Source of the DNA: Clostridia bacterium
GTDB taxonomy: Bacteria; Bacillota; Clostridia; Oscillospirales; CAG-272
Assembly (NCBI GenBank): GCA_017464565.1
Contig: JAFTZH010000039.1
Coordinates: 1-32,524, forward strand
Direction of reading: 5' to 3'
DNA: 32,524 bases
The notes under the pieces were generated by a model. It had not been told where the DNA came from and made no database searches. It saw nothing but the letters and a program-made list of their open reading frames with translations. Shown piece by piece: positions 23,886 through 32,524 of this stretch. Position 1 is the first letter of the stretch. Each line of letters begins with the position of its first letter. The position numbers and the translations under genes were made by a program.

Positions 23886-24121
23886 AACGGCAGATTTTGG
23901 TTCCAATGCTTTACTGATATTCTTGCGTTCGCAAGAACGGCACGGACGTTATTCTCCTGAGAACAAGAATAAGCAACGCCATAGATACAACCGTGGCGCG
24001 AGGAGGAACGGGATTTTATCACCTTGGATGGAATTGCCGCGGCGGAAAGAAAGTCCTGCGCCTTCATAGCTTGCGTAACGGAACCTATCTCTGCCGAGCA
24101 CTCATCGTTTTTTTCTTTCAT
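23882..24121 (-). CDS. DUF3343 (putative Se/S carrier-like) protein
   Basis: The 79-residue protein fits the DUF3343 family (PF11823), small domains proposed to carry sulfur or selenium. The core VTQAMKAQDFLSAAAIPSKV followed by SRHGCIYGVAYSC matches the helix-then-cysteine layout. Two cysteines (50 and 57) near the loop are candidate carriers. AAGGAGG lies 6 bases before the ATG and its stop overlaps the desulfurase start by 4 bases, so the pair is translationally coupled. A sulfur-handover role is inferred from the pairing, not shown by the sequence. Confidence 0.75.
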   Translation of the reverse strand: MKEKNDECSAEIGSVTQAMKAQDFLSAAAIPSKVIKSRSSSRHGCIYGVAYSCSQENNVRAVLANARISVKHWNQNLPL

Positions 24122-24146
24122 TTTTACACCTCCTTCGCTATCAGTA

Positions 24147-24165
24147 TATGACGAATAAAGTCGGA
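24147..24165 (-). promoter_or_regulatory. Possible IscR/Rrf2-like site upstream of DUF3343
   Basis: Read on the minus strand, TCCGACTT-TAT-TCGTCAT begins like the cysK site (ACCGACTT-ATA-AAGTAGGT), and the other strand reads GACGAATAAAGTCGG against GACTTATAAAGTAGG there. It lies between the gene start and any promoter and just before a TATACT -10-like box (24142-24147). The match is partial, so the call is tentative. Confidence 0.3.
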
Positions 24166-24194
24166 TAGTGATATCAAAATTGTACTCGCGGGTA

Positions 24195-24223
24195 TTGCAA
24201 AAATATAAAATAAGGTTTATAAT
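24195..24223 (+). promoter_or_regulatory. Promoter of the phosphodiesterase-uvrB-uvrA unit
   Basis: TTGCAA (24195-24200) and TATAAT (24218-24223) are 17 bases apart. No other promoter is visible before uvrB or uvrA, so the three genes are likely one transcript. Confidence 0.75.
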
Positions 24224-24264
24224 ATATCCGTGTCTTTAATTATACTTACAGGAGAAAATAATAT

Positions 24265-25014
24265 ATGAAAACACTTACGGAAAAAACTCTCGTATGGGCG
24301 CACAGGGGAGCGTCTGGATACCGTCCCGAAAATACTCTGTCCGCGTTTGAACTCGCCGCCGAAATGGGAGCGGATGGGGTAGAGCTTGACGTTCATTTTA
24401 CACGGGACAGACGGGTAGTCGTCCTGCACGACGAAAGAATAGACAGAACATCTAACGGTCAGGGTGAGGTTACCTCTTACACTCTTGACGACCTTAAGGC
24501 GTTTGATTTCGGATATAAATTTTACGGAGCGCTCAGCGGAGTTCGTATATCCACGCTTGACGAGGTGTACGAATTGCTCGCTCCCACGGGACTTACGGTG
24601 AACGTGGAGCTGAAATCCGCAGACTCGGAGCTTTCAGCCGCCTGCGACGCGATAGCCAAAAAATACGGTATGGAAAACAAGGTCATATATTCGTCGTTCG
24701 ACCATTTACAGCTCGTCAGAATGAAGGCGGTAAATCCCTCCGCTTTCGTAGCACCGCTTTATGGTTTCAATCTCGTAAATCCGTGGAACTACGCCGTGGA
24801 TATATCCGCCGAGGCAGTTCATCCGAGAAATATACTTCTCGACAGAATAGACGGCTACGTTGAGAAATGTCACAAGGCGGGACTCAGAGTACATCCTTAT
24901 ACCGCAAATAAGGAAGAAGAGATAAAGCAGCTTCTTGATATGGGATGCGACGCGATTATAACCAATTATCCCGACGTCGCGATTGCTTTAAGAAATCAAT
25001 ACTGCGGAAAATAA
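24265..25014 (+). CDS. Glycerophosphodiester phosphodiesterase
   Basis: The 249-residue protein belongs to the GDPD family, which splits glycerophosphodiesters to glycerol-3-phosphate and an alcohol. Diagnostic residues appear: AHRGASGYRPENT with His13 and Arg14, VELDV with Glu40 and Asp42, and VLHDE with His55. The middle has VELKS and the end a TAN..DAIITNYPD motif. It has no signal peptide, so it should act in the cytoplasm, as UgpQ does. An AGGAG ribosome site precedes the ATG. The link to uvrB 48 bases downstream is probably only shared transcription. Confidence 0.93.
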   Translation: MKTLTEKTLVWAHRGASGYRPENTLSAFELAAEMGADGVELDVHFTRDRRVVVLHDERIDRTSNGQGEVTSYTLDDLKAFDFGYKFYGALSGVRISTLDEVYELLAPTGLTVNVELKSADSELSAACDAIAKKYGMENKVIYSSFDHLQLVRMKAVNPSAFVAPLYGFNLVNPWNYAVDISAEAVHPRNILLDRIDGYVEKCHKAGLRVHPYTANKEEEIKQLLDMGCDAIITNYPDVAIALRNQYCGK

Positions 25015-25062
25015 TAATTATTTTATCCGGGCTCAATGCGTTGAGTCTCGGTTGGGGGAATT

Positions 25063-27042
25063 ATGAACAGATTCGTTTTGAAAAGCGAATATAAGCCGAC
25101 GGGGGATCAGCCGGAGGCGATAGAGGCGCTCGTCAGAGGCATAGAGAGCGGGGATAGAATGCAAACCTTGCTCGGCGTTACGGGCTCGGGGAAGACCTTT
25201 ACTATGGCTAACGTAATAGAGCGGATAAACCGTCCGACCCTCGTGCTTGCTCACAACAAAACTCTCGCGGCGCAGCTTTGCAGTGAGTTCAGAGAATTTT
25301 TTCCCGATAACGCGGTAGAATATTTTGTTTCTTATTACGACTACTATCAGCCCGAAGCGTATATACCCGGAAAGGATATGTATATAGAAAAGGACGCGAT
25401 GATAAACGACGAAATAGATATGCTTCGCCACAGCGCGACCTCCTCGCTCCTTGAGAGACGGGACGTGATAATAGTAGCGAGCGTTTCCTGTATATATTCT
25501 TTGGGAGATCCCGAGGAATATAAAAAGCTCGTTATGGCACTCCGTCCCGGAATGTATATGAGCCGCGACGAGCTTATACACCGCCTCGTAGCGATAAGCT
25601 ACGACAGAAACGACATCTCTCTCGAAAGAGACAAATTCAGGGTCAGAGGCGATACCGTCGAGATAATTCCCGCGAGTATGAACGACAAGGCTCTCCGCGT
25701 TGAATTCTTCGGGGACGAGATAGACAGACTTTCAGAGATAAATATAGTTACGGGAGAGATGATAAGAACGCTTTCTTACGCGGCGATTTATCCCGCTACG
25801 CATTACGCCGTTTCCGACGATAAAAAGGAGAAGGCGCTGCGCGAGATAATGCAGGAGATGGTCGAGAGGGTGGAATTCTTTCGCTCCGAGGGCAGACTTA
25901 TTGAAGCACAGCGTATTGAGGAAAGAGTTAAATACGATCTCGAAATGCTCCGAGAGGTCGGATTCTGTTCCGGCGTCGAGAATTATTCGAGAGTTCTCGC
26001 GGGCAGACCGAAGGGCTCTACTCCGCACACTCTGCTTGATTATTTTCCCGACGATTATATAATGTTCGTTGACGAGTCTCACGTCAGTCTCCCGCAGGTC
26101 AGAGGAATGAGCGGCGGAGATACCGCGAGAAAGAAAAACCTCGTCGAATACGGCTTTCGTTTGCCCTCCGCGTTTGACAACAGACCGCTTTTCTTTGAGG
26201 AATTTGAATCAAAGATAAATCAGGCGGTATTCGTGAGCGCGACGCCGGGGGATTTTGAGGCGGAGCATTCGGAGCAAACGGTAGAGCAGATAATAAGACC
26301 GACGGGATTGGTTGACCCCGAGGTAGAGGTTCGCCCCGTAGAGGGACAGGTTGACGACCTTATGGGTGAGATAAAATTAAGAACCGAAAAGAACGAGAGA
26401 GTGCTCGTAACCACGCTTACGCGCAAAATGGCGGAGGATCTTACAGAGTATCTCGAAGCTAACGGTATCAAGGTGAGATATATACATTTCAATATAGATA
26501 CCATAGAAAGAATGGAGATAATCAGGGACCTGCGGCTTGGAAAATTCGATGTACTCGTGGGTATAAACCTGCTCCGCGAGGGGCTTGATATCCCCGAGGT
26601 TTCGCTCGTCGCAATACTCGACGCAGATAAAGAGGGATTTTTACGCGCCGAGAGAAGTCTGATACAGACGATAGGACGCGCGGCGAGAAACGCTGAGGGC
26701 AAGGTCATAATGTACGCCGATACGGTAACGGGCTCTATGGAGAGAGCGATAGGCGAGACCAACCGACGCCGCGCTATACAGATAAAATACAATACCGAAA
26801 ACGGTATCGTTCCCAAGACCATAATCAAGGGAATCAGGGACGTAATAGATATAGGCAGACCTGCCGAGGAGGCGCAGAATAAGCGCTCGGCAAGAGGTGA
26901 AAAGCCTAAGAAGCTTACGAAGGCAGAGAAGGACAAGCTTATAGATGAACTTACCCGTCAGATGAAGGATGCCGCAAGACGTCTTGAATTTGAGCAGGCG
27001 GCGTTCATACGCGACAGGATAAGCGAGCTTCGGAAAAAATAA
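25063..27042 (+). CDS. uvrB: Excinuclease ABC subunit B
   Basis: UvrB verifies DNA damage passed on by UvrA and recruits UvrC. The 659-residue protein shows the helicase Walker A GVTGSGKT at 38-45, the damage-probing beta-hairpin region [12 protein letters not shown] at 91-102, the Walker B VDESH with Asp337, and the C-terminal UVR domain (about 624-659) that binds UvrC. A GGGGG ribosome site precedes the ATG, and uvrA follows after 12 bases, a common Firmicute pair. Confidence 0.97.
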   Translation: MNRFVLKSEYKPTGDQPEAIEALVRGIESGDRMQTLLGVTGSGKTFTMANVIERINRPTLVLAHNKTLAAQLCSEFREFFPDNAVEYFVSYYDYYQPEAYIPGKDMYIEKDAMINDEIDMLRHSATSSLLERRDVIIVASVSCIYSLGDPEEYKKLVMALRPGMYMSRDELIHRLVAISYDRNDISLERDKFRVRGDTVEIIPASMNDKALRVEFFGDEIDRLSEINIVTGEMIRTLSYAAIYPATHYAVSDDKKEKALREIMQEMVERVEFFRSEGRLIEAQRIEERVKYDLEMLREVGFCSGVENYSRVLAGRPKGSTPHTLLDYFPDDYIMFVDESHVSLPQVRGMSGGDTARKKNLVEYGFRLPSAFDNRPLFFEEFESKINQAVFVSATPGDFEAEHSEQTVEQIIRPTGLVDPEVEVRPVEGQVDDLMGEIKLRTEKNERVLVTTLTRKMAEDLTEYLEANGIKVRYIHFNIDTIERMEIIRDLRLGKFDVLVGINLLREGLDIPEVSLVAILDADKEGFLRAERSLIQTIGRAARNAEGKVIMYADTVTGSMERAIGETNRRRAIQIKYNTENGIVPKTIIKGIRDVIDIGRPAEEAQNKRSARGEKPKKLTKAEKDKLIDELTRQMKDAARRLEFEQAAFIRDRISELRKK

Positions 27043-27054
27043 TGGGAGATTATA

Positions 27055-29913
27055 ATGCAGAAGTCAATAGTAATACGCGGTGCAAGAGTAAACAATCTTA
27101 AAAATATAGACGTTGAGATACCGAGGGATAAGCTCGTTATACTTACGGGCCTTTCTGGTTCGGGAAAATCATCGCTGGCGTTTGATACCATTTACGCCGA
27201 GGGACACAGGCGATTCGTCGAGTCGCTTTCCTCGTACGCGAGAATGTTCATAGGTCAGATGGACAAGCCCGACGTGGATATGATAGACGGACTCTCACCC
27301 GCGATATCGATAGATCAGAAAACCACGTCGAAAAATCCGCGCTCGACGGTAGGAACGGTAACCGAGATATACGATTATCTTCGCTTGATGTACGCAAGGG
27401 TAGGTGTTCCGCACTGTCCCGTATGCGGAACGGAAATAAGAAGGCAGTCTGTCGATACCATAATCGACAGGATAATGCAGCTTTCCGACGGAGAGCGATT
27501 TATGGTGCTCGCGCCCGTAGTCCGCGCGCAGAAGGGAAGACACGAGAAGGTAATGGCGGACGCTAAAAAAAGCGGTTATGTCAGAGTGCGCGTTGACGGA
27601 AATATGTACGACCTTTCGGAAGATATAACTCTCGACAAAAACAAAAAGCATAACGTGGAGGTCGTGGTTGACAGACTCGTAAAGCGGGACGATATACGTT
27701 CGAGACTCGGAGACTCTGTTGAAACGGCGCTGTCCCTTGCCGACGGACACCTTATAATCGTAACGGTTCCGAGAGAGGGAGAGCCGGAGGAGCTTGAATT
27801 TTCACAGAGCTACGCCTGCGAAAAGCACGGTATATCTTTCGGAGAGCTTGAGCCGAGAATGTTTTCGTTTAACAATCCCGCGGGAGCTTGTCCGCATTGC
27901 GCGGGACTCGGCGATATGCGGAGAGTCGCGGTAGACCGCCTGATTCCCGACAAAAAGCTGTCTCTCCGTCAGGGAGCCATAAACGTCAACGGCTTCAAAA
28001 CTATGGAGGAGCAAAGCTGGAACGGTCCGCTGTTTATAGCGGTCGGTGAGCGTTTCGGCTTTGATATGGATACGCCGATAGAAAGCTTTTCCGAGGACGC
28101 CTACGACGTTCTTATGAACGGTTCGGGAAATGAAATTTACGATATTCACCGTTGGTTCGGAGGCGAGGAGCACCATCAGAAGGTGCGCTTTGAGGGCGTT
28201 GTCAAGATGATGGAGAGCCGTATAGCTATGGGAAACAACGACGAGTATTACGAGCAGTTTATTGAAGAAGCGCCGTGCCCCGTGTGTAACGGAAAGCGTC
28301 TTTGCCCCAATTCGCTTGCGGTTACGGTGGGCGGAATAAATATTGACGATTTCTGCTCAAAGTCGGTTGAAAAGGCGCTGGATTTTATAGACGGGCTGGA
28401 GCTTGATGGCTCGGATAAGATTATTTCCAAGGAAATAATCAAGGAGATAAAGGCAAGGCTTGGATTTTTGAAGAGCGTGGGGCTTGAATATCTGACGCTC
28501 TCCCGCAAGGCGGGAACGCTGTCGGGCGGAGAGGCGCAGAGAATAAGGCTTGCCACTCAGATAGGCTCGGCGCTCGTCGGAGTTCTTTATATTCTTGACG
28601 AGCCGAGTATAGGACTTCATCAAAGAGATAATTCAAAGCTTATAGGAACGCTTAAAGAGCTGAGAGATATCGGAAATACCGTAATCGTGGTCGAGCACGA
28701 CGAGGAAACTATGGAGGAGTCCGATTATATAGTCGATATCGGTCCCGGGGCGGGAATACACGGAGGTCAGATAGTTGCCTGCGGTACGCCCGAAGAGATA
28801 AAAAAGAACGAGAATTCGATTACGGGAGCCTTTCTCGGCGGACGGAGATATATAGAGGTACCCGAAAAGCGGCGCGGCGGAAACGGTACTTTTCTCGGCG
28901 TGAGAGGGGCTATGGAGCATAACCTCAAAAATATAGACGTTGATATTCCTCTCGGCTGCTTCGTCTGCGTTACGGGAGTGTCGGGCTCGGGAAAATCTTC
29001 TCTCGTGAACGGTATAATAAATCCCGTTCTGGCGAGAGAGCTTAACAGAGCGATAAGATACCCCGGAAATTATTCCTCGATAGAGGGAATAGAAAATCTC
29101 GACAAGGTAATAGATATAGACCAAAGTCCGATAGGCAGAACGCCCCGCTCAAATCCCGCTACTTATACAGGGGTTTTCTCCGATATAAGAGAGCTTTTCG
29201 CGAAGACCGCCGACGCGAACGCCAGAGGCTATAAGTCGGGAAGATTTTCGTTTAACGTAAAGGGCGGACGCTGTGAGGCGTGTGAGGGCGACGGAGTAAA
29301 GAAGATAGAAATGCATTTTCTGTCCGACGTATACGTTACCTGCGACGTTTGCCGCGGAAAGAGATATAACAGAGATACGCTTGAGGTCAAATATAAGGGA
29401 AAGAATATTTCCGACGTGCTTGATATGACGGTTGAGGAGGCGCTCGTATTCTTTGACGGAATACCGAAGATAAAGAAAAAGCTTCAGACGCTCTTTGACG
29501 TCGGACTCGGATATATCAAGGTAGGACAGTCCTCAACGACGCTCTCGGGCGGAGAGGCACAGAGAGTAAAGCTCGCTACCGAGCTTGCGCGCAGAGGCAC
29601 GGGAAAAACCTTGTATATACTTGACGAGCCTACTACGGGACTTCACACGGCAGACGTGGAAAAGCTTATAAAAATACTTCACAGGCTTTGCGATGCGGGA
29701 AACAGCGTGCTGGTTATAGAGCATAATCTTGACGTTATCAAAACGGCGGATTATATAATCGACCTCGGCCCCGAGGGCGGAGACAGAGGGGGAGAGGTCG
29801 TGGCTTGCGGTACTCCCGAGGAGGTAGCGGCAAATAAAAATTCATATACGGGTGAATATTTGAATAAGATTTTGCTTAAAAACCGAGCAAAAAGTCAAAA
29901 CACGGGTGAATAA
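27055..29913 (+). CDS. uvrA: Excinuclease ABC subunit A
   Basis: UvrA is the damage-sensing ATPase of nucleotide excision repair. The 952-residue protein has two ABC modules: Walker [10 protein letters not shown] at 32-40 and GVSGSGKSS at 641-649, each with an LSGGEAQR signature. Zinc-binding pairs follow the expected pattern, CPVCGTE near 118 for the first site, [10 protein letters not shown] for the insertion, and CEACEGDG with CDVCRGKRY for the C-terminal site. Length and motif order are standard. No terminator is visible after it before the transporter promoter at 29936. Confidence 0.97.
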   Translation: MQKSIVIRGARVNNLKNIDVEIPRDKLVILTGLSGSGKSSLAFDTIYAEGHRRFVESLSSYARMFIGQMDKPDVDMIDGLSPAISIDQKTTSKNPRSTVGTVTEIYDYLRLMYARVGVPHCPVCGTEIRRQSVDTIIDRIMQLSDGERFMVLAPVVRAQKGRHEKVMADAKKSGYVRVRVDGNMYDLSEDITLDKNKKHNVEVVVDRLVKRDDIRSRLGDSVETALSLADGHLIIVTVPREGEPEELEFSQSYACEKHGISFGELEPRMFSFNNPAGACPHCAGLGDMRRVAVDRLIPDKKLSLRQGAINVNGFKTMEEQSWNGPLFIAVGERFGFDMDTPIESFSEDAYDVLMNGSGNEIYDIHRWFGGEEHHQKVRFEGVVKMMESRIAMGNNDEYYEQFIEEAPCPVCNGKRLCPNSLAVTVGGINIDDFCSKSVEKALDFIDGLELDGSDKIISKEIIKEIKARLGFLKSVGLEYLTLSRKAGTLSGGEAQRIRLATQIGSALVGVLYILDEPSIGLHQRDNSKLIGTLKELRDIGNTVIVVEHDEETMEESDYIVDIGPGAGIHGGQIVACGTPEEIKKNENSITGAFLGGRRYIEVPEKRRGGNGTFLGVRGAMEHNLKNIDVDIPLGCFVCVTGVSGSGKSSLVNGIINPVLARELNRAIRYPGNYSSIEGIENLDKVIDIDQSPIGRTPRSNPATYTGVFSDIRELFAKTADANARGYKSGRFSFNVKGGRCEACEGDGVKKIEMHFLSDVYVTCDVCRGKRYNRDTLEVKYKGKNISDVLDMTVEEALVFFDGIPKIKKKLQTLFDVGLGYIKVGQSSTTLSGGEAQRVKLATELARRGTGKTLYILDEPTTGLHTADVEKLIKILHRLCDAGNSVLVIEHNLDVIKTADYIIDLGPEGGDRGGEVVACGTPEEVAANKNSYTGEYLNKILLKNRAKSQNTGE

Positions 29914-29935
29914 TAAATAAAAATCGCTATATTCC

Positions 29936-29964
29936 TTGACATTTGAATATTTATACGATATAAT
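29936..29964 (+). promoter_or_regulatory. Promoter of the amino acid transporter operon
   Basis: TTGACA (29936-29941) and TATAAT (29959-29964) are perfect boxes 17 bases apart, 40 bases before the binding-protein start. Confidence 0.88.
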
Positions 29965-30004
29965 ATACACGCAAACAAAAATCTACTTTGGAGGAAAGAT
30001 AATT

Positions 30005-30871
30005 ATGAAAAAGGTTTTATCAATAGCAATGGTACTCGTTATGTTGCTTTGTACCGCCGTGTCTTTGGCATCCTGCGGAGACAAGCAGAGCAAGGTAACG
30101 GTTTACGAGGAGTACGAGCTCACCGCAGAGAAATACGCTTTCGCGGTGGCAAAAGAGAACACCGAACTCAAGGAAAAGGCAAACGAGTTGCTTAAAGAGC
30201 TTAAAGACAGCGGAGAGCTTGACACCATAATCAACTCGTTCTTTGACGGTTCCGCGACCTTCACTTATCAAAATCCCGTAACGTCCGTTCCCACGGGAGC
30301 TGACAGAGACAACTATCTCGTAGTTGCGACCAACGCTTATTTCCCGCCCTTTGAGTATTACGAGGGTGATAAGCTTACGGGCGTCGATATGAAGATAGCG
30401 TCCCTTCTCGCAGAAAAGCTCGGCAAAACTCTTTATATCTACGATATGGAGTTTGATTCTGTTATTACCTCGGTTAAGAACGGAGATTCTGACATCGGTA
30501 TGGCAGGTATGACCGTAAACGAGGAGAGACTTAAAACTATCGACTTTACAAACGAATATTACGAGTCTGCACAGGTGCTTATCGTTCGTGAGAACGACGA
30601 AGTGTTTGCTGATTGCAAGAGCGCGGACGACATCATCGCAAAGCTCGGAGAGCAGAAGTCCGAATTTAAGGTAGGAACGCAGAACGGAACCACGGGTTAT
30701 ATGTTCTCCGCGGGCGACGAGGGCTTCGGATACGACGGCTTTAAGAATCTTACAACAAGCGGATACACCACGGGTGCGCTCGCAGTTCTTGATCTTGCAA
30801 ACGGCAAGATAGACGCGGTTATTCTTGACAAGCAGCCCGCTATTATGATAGCAAAGAGTACTAATAAATAA
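30005..30871 (+). CDS. Amino acid-binding lipoprotein, apparently circularly permuted
   Basis: The 288-residue protein begins with a lipoprotein signal ending in LASC (lipidated Cys24). It belongs to the family 3 solute-binding proteins (SBP_bac_3) that deliver amino acids to ABC permeases. The usual start, LVVATNAYFPPFEYYEG, appears only at about residue 105, and GMAGMTVNEERLKTIDFT and GTQNGTTGYMF follow as expected. The normal C-terminal part is instead at the front: residues 31-82 read ELTAEKYAFAVAKEN then a TELKEKANELLKELKDSG helix, which matches the family's closing segment. The protein ends after AVILDKQPAIMIAKSTNK, exactly where that segment would start. An 18-to-20-residue linker (about 83-102) joins the parts. 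The ATG at 30005 follows GGAGG. Confidence 0.85.
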   Translation: MKKVLSIAMVLVMLLCTAVSLASCGDKQSKVTVYEEYELTAEKYAFAVAKENTELKEKANELLKELKDSGELDTIINSFFDGSATFTYQNPVTSVPTGADRDNYLVVATNAYFPPFEYYEGDKLTGVDMKIASLLAEKLGKTLYIYDMEFDSVITSVKNGDSDIGMAGMTVNEERLKTIDFTNEYYESAQVLIVRENDEVFADCKSADDIIAKLGEQKSEFKVGTQNGTTGYMFSAGDEGFGYDGFKNLTTSGYTTGALAVLDLANGKIDAVILDKQPAIMIAKSTNK

Positions 30872-31566
30872 TGAGTGCGTTTGATATTTTTTATAGACAG
30901 TTAATTGAACTTGAAGGCTATAAAAACGTATTGATAGGTCTGAAAAACACCGCTTTAATAGCGGTGTTTGGACTTTTAATCGGTATGCTTCTCGGATGCC
31001 TGATTGCTACCTGCAAAATACTTCCGAAGACAAATAAGCCGATAAAGATACTTTCGGGTGTAGTGGACGTTTACGTAGCCGTTTTCCGCGGAACGCCTAT
31101 GGTCGTTCAGCTATTGCTTATTCATTTCGTTATATTTCCCGCTTTTGGACTTGACATTTCTTCGGTTGCCGAAGCGACGCTTGCCTTTGGACTCAATTCG
31201 GCGGCGTATGTCTCCGAGATAATCAGAGGAGGTATTTTATCCATTGATATCGGTCAAACGGAGGCGGGCAGAGCGCTCGGCTTAAATTACGGTCAGACTA
31301 TGATAAAAATAGTTCTGCCTCAGGCTATCAAAAACGTTATACCTACTCTCGGAAACGAATTTATCGCGCTTCTTAAAGAGACCTCGGTAGTGAGCTTTAT
31401 AGCCGTGGTTGATATAACGAAGGCCTTTCAGAATATTGCGAACAGTACTTACGAGTATATTATACCGTATATTATGCTTGCGGTAGTTTATCTCGTTCTC
31501 GTTCTCGTCGTAACGGGACTTATAAAGCTGATAGAAAGGAGGCTGCGCGCGAGTGATAAGCGTTAA
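30871..31566 (+). CDS. Amino acid ABC transporter permease
   Basis: The 231-residue membrane protein is of the HisM/GlnP type with about five helices. Its cytoplasmic EAA loop, [20 protein letters not shown], contacts the ATPase. It shares one base (TAATG) with the binding protein's stop and lacks a strong ribosome site of its own, so translation is probably coupled. No second permease is present, so the channel is likely a homodimer. Substrate class is polar amino acids by family. Confidence 0.93.
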   Translation: MSAFDIFYRQLIELEGYKNVLIGLKNTALIAVFGLLIGMLLGCLIATCKILPKTNKPIKILSGVVDVYVAVFRGTPMVVQLLLIHFVIFPAFGLDISSVAEATLAFGLNSAAYVSEIIRGGILSIDIGQTEAGRALGLNYGQTMIKIVLPQAIKNVIPTLGNEFIALLKETSVVSFIAVVDITKAFQNIANSTYEYIIPYIMLAVVYLVLVLVVTGLIKLIERRLRASDKR

Positions 31567-32461
31567 GAACGTATACAAATATTTTGGAAAAAACGATGAA
31601 ATAAAGGTGCTGCACGGAACCTCCTGTGAAATACGAAAGGGCGAGAAGGTAGTTATAATCGGTCCCTCGGGAAGCGGAAAGAGTACGCTCCTCCGCTGTA
31701 TGAACCTTCTTGAAGAGCCTACCTACGGGGAGATATGGCTTGAAGACAAGCTTCTTACCCCTGCGGATCCTTATTTGCATTTTGACGTTATCGAGGCGTC
31801 AAACACGTATAAAAAGATGCTTGAGGAGAACAAGAACGCATCTAAAGAGGATATCATAAGAGATATAAAGGAAAGAGATCTTCTTCGCCGACACGAGGGA
31901 AAGGCGTACAAGGATCAGCTTAAGGCAATTGAGAGGCAGTACAGGATAGATATAAACCTTGCCCGTCAGAAGATGGGAATGGTCTTTCAGCACTTCAATT
32001 TGTTCAATAACCTTACCGTGCTTCAGAATCTTACGCTGGCTCCGCTCCAGCTTAAGCTGATGACTAAGGAGCAGGCGGAGGAGAAAGCGGTTCAGCTGCT
32101 GAACAGAATAGGACTTCTTGACAAGAAGGACGAATACCCGTCCAAGCTTTCGGGAGGACAGAAGCAGAGGGTTGCCATTATACGCGCTCTTGCTATGAAC
32201 CCCGACGTAATGCTATTTGACGAGCCCACATCGGCGCTCGATCCCGAAATGGTCGGTGAGGTTCTTGAGCTTATGAAGGAGCTTGCCGAGGAGGGAATGA
32301 CTATGGTGGTCGTTACTCACGAAATGGGATTTGCGCGCGAGGTCGCTGACAGAGTGCTGTTTATGTGCGACGGAGTTATCGCGGAGGACGCGTCTCCCGA
32401 GGAGTGCTTCTCAAATCCAAAGCATCCGAGACTCCGCCAATTCCTGCAAGCAATACTTTGA
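31553..32461 (+). CDS. Amino acid ABC transporter ATP-binding protein (with insertion)
   Basis: The 302-residue protein drives the transporter. Walker [10 protein letters not shown] is at 37-45, the signature LSGGQ at 199-203, Walker B LFDEP with Glu224, and the switch His256. The Q-loop glutamine is at 146, about 60 residues later than in GlnQ-type proteins. Between them, residues about 70-135 form a charged, helical insertion (for example [19 protein letters not shown]). It opens with GTG, preceded by AAAGGAGG, and overlaps the permease by 14 bases. Confidence 0.92.
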   Translation: MISVKNVYKYFGKNDEIKVLHGTSCEIRKGEKVVIIGPSGSGKSTLLRCMNLLEEPTYGEIWLEDKLLTPADPYLHFDVIEASNTYKKMLEENKNASKEDIIRDIKERDLLRRHEGKAYKDQLKAIERQYRIDINLARQKMGMVFQHFNLFNNLTVLQNLTLAPLQLKLMTKEQAEEKAVQLLNRIGLLDKKDEYPSKLSGGQKQRVAIIRALAMNPDVMLFDEPTSALDPEMVGEVLELMKELAEEGMTMVVVTHEMGFAREVADRVLFMCDGVIAEDASPEECFSNPKHPRLRQFLQAIL

Positions 32462-32502
32462 ATTGATATTTATATATATTTATAGTGTTTTTATGTGGGG
32501 GA

Positions 32503-32524
32503 GTGCCTTTTTGCAAAAAGGCAC
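32503..32524. repeat. Palindrome at window end, probable terminator half
   Basis: GTGCCTTTTT and AAAAAGGCAC (with GC between) form a perfect 22-base palindrome that touches the window end. The preceding GGGGGA suggests the stem continues outside. It lies 42 bases after the transporter ATPase, so a terminator is likely. Confidence 0.5.

Noticed and set aside
23886..23906. TTG-initiated extension of the desulfurase
   Set aside because: There is no ribosome site, and the ATG at 23885 fits the ATGA overlap and the family N-terminus.
26220..26936. Minus-strand frame of 238 codons opposite uvrB
   Set aside because: The serine-rich translation is typical of antisense to this gene's codon use.
1..32524. 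CRISPR arrays, insertion sequences, prophage
   Set aside because: I found no regularly spaced repeats, no transposase, integrase or phage structural gene. The only mobile-like signs are the weak remnants at the start.

Overview
The window looks like ordinary chromosomal DNA from a low-to-mid G+C Firmicute, most likely an anaerobic, possibly uncultured member of the Clostridia. The signs are strong AGGAGG-type ribosome binding sites, textbook sigma-A promoters (TTGACA-17-TATAAT) in A+T-rich gaps, an NAD-linked dihydroorotate dehydrogenase (PyrK + PyrD 1B), a split cobalamin-dependent methionine synthase, a rhodanese-less ThiI, a sodium-pumping decarboxylase subunit pair and a lipoprotein-anchored amino acid ABC transporter. 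The sequence alone does not fix the genus.

Layout. 1-744 has no confident gene: it holds perfect hairpins and a decayed minus-strand reading frame, then plsY (745-1389). 1390-1855 holds two terminators and one doubtful small ORF. 1856-7414 is a sulfur/methionine operon: cysK, metF, a stand-alone MetH activation-domain protein, metH and an Rrf2/IscR-like regulator, with an IscR-like inverted repeat just after the promoter -10 box. 7448-8824 (minus) is a decarboxylase beta + gamma pair without its alpha subunit. 8888-9698 is a single unknown two-helix membrane protein with its own promoter and terminator.

9701-11234 is the most unusual small locus: an HPr-kinase-like P-loop kinase, a PqqD-family peptide-binding protein and an S24/S26-type peptidase, under one promoter, with no visible peptide substrate or radical SAM enzyme. 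It is followed directly by a pyrimidine operon, pyrC-pyrK-pyrD-pyrF-pyrE-pyrB-pyrI (promoter 11231-11259), which covers UMP synthesis from carbamoyl phosphate onward.

A tRNA-Glu(CTC) (minus) follows, then a minus-strand operon of a repeat-containing exonuclease, a DUF2007 protein and thiI. Divergent from it are a phosphoribosyltransferase and aspS. A cysteine desulfurase and a DUF3343 protein (minus) are translationally coupled and may form a sulfur-transfer pair. Then come a glycerophosphodiester phosphodiesterase, uvrB and uvrA, and finally an amino acid ABC transporter (29936-32461). Its binding protein appears to be circularly permuted, and its ATPase carries an extra helical insertion between Walker A and the Q-loop.

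The main themes are sulfur metabolism (cysK, metF, metH, Rrf2, thiI, desulfurase/DUF3343), pyrimidine synthesis and nucleotide excision repair. The best leads for new biology are the kinase-PqqD-peptidase cassette, the permuted transporter, the duplicated-domain exonuclease and the shared IscR-like operator.
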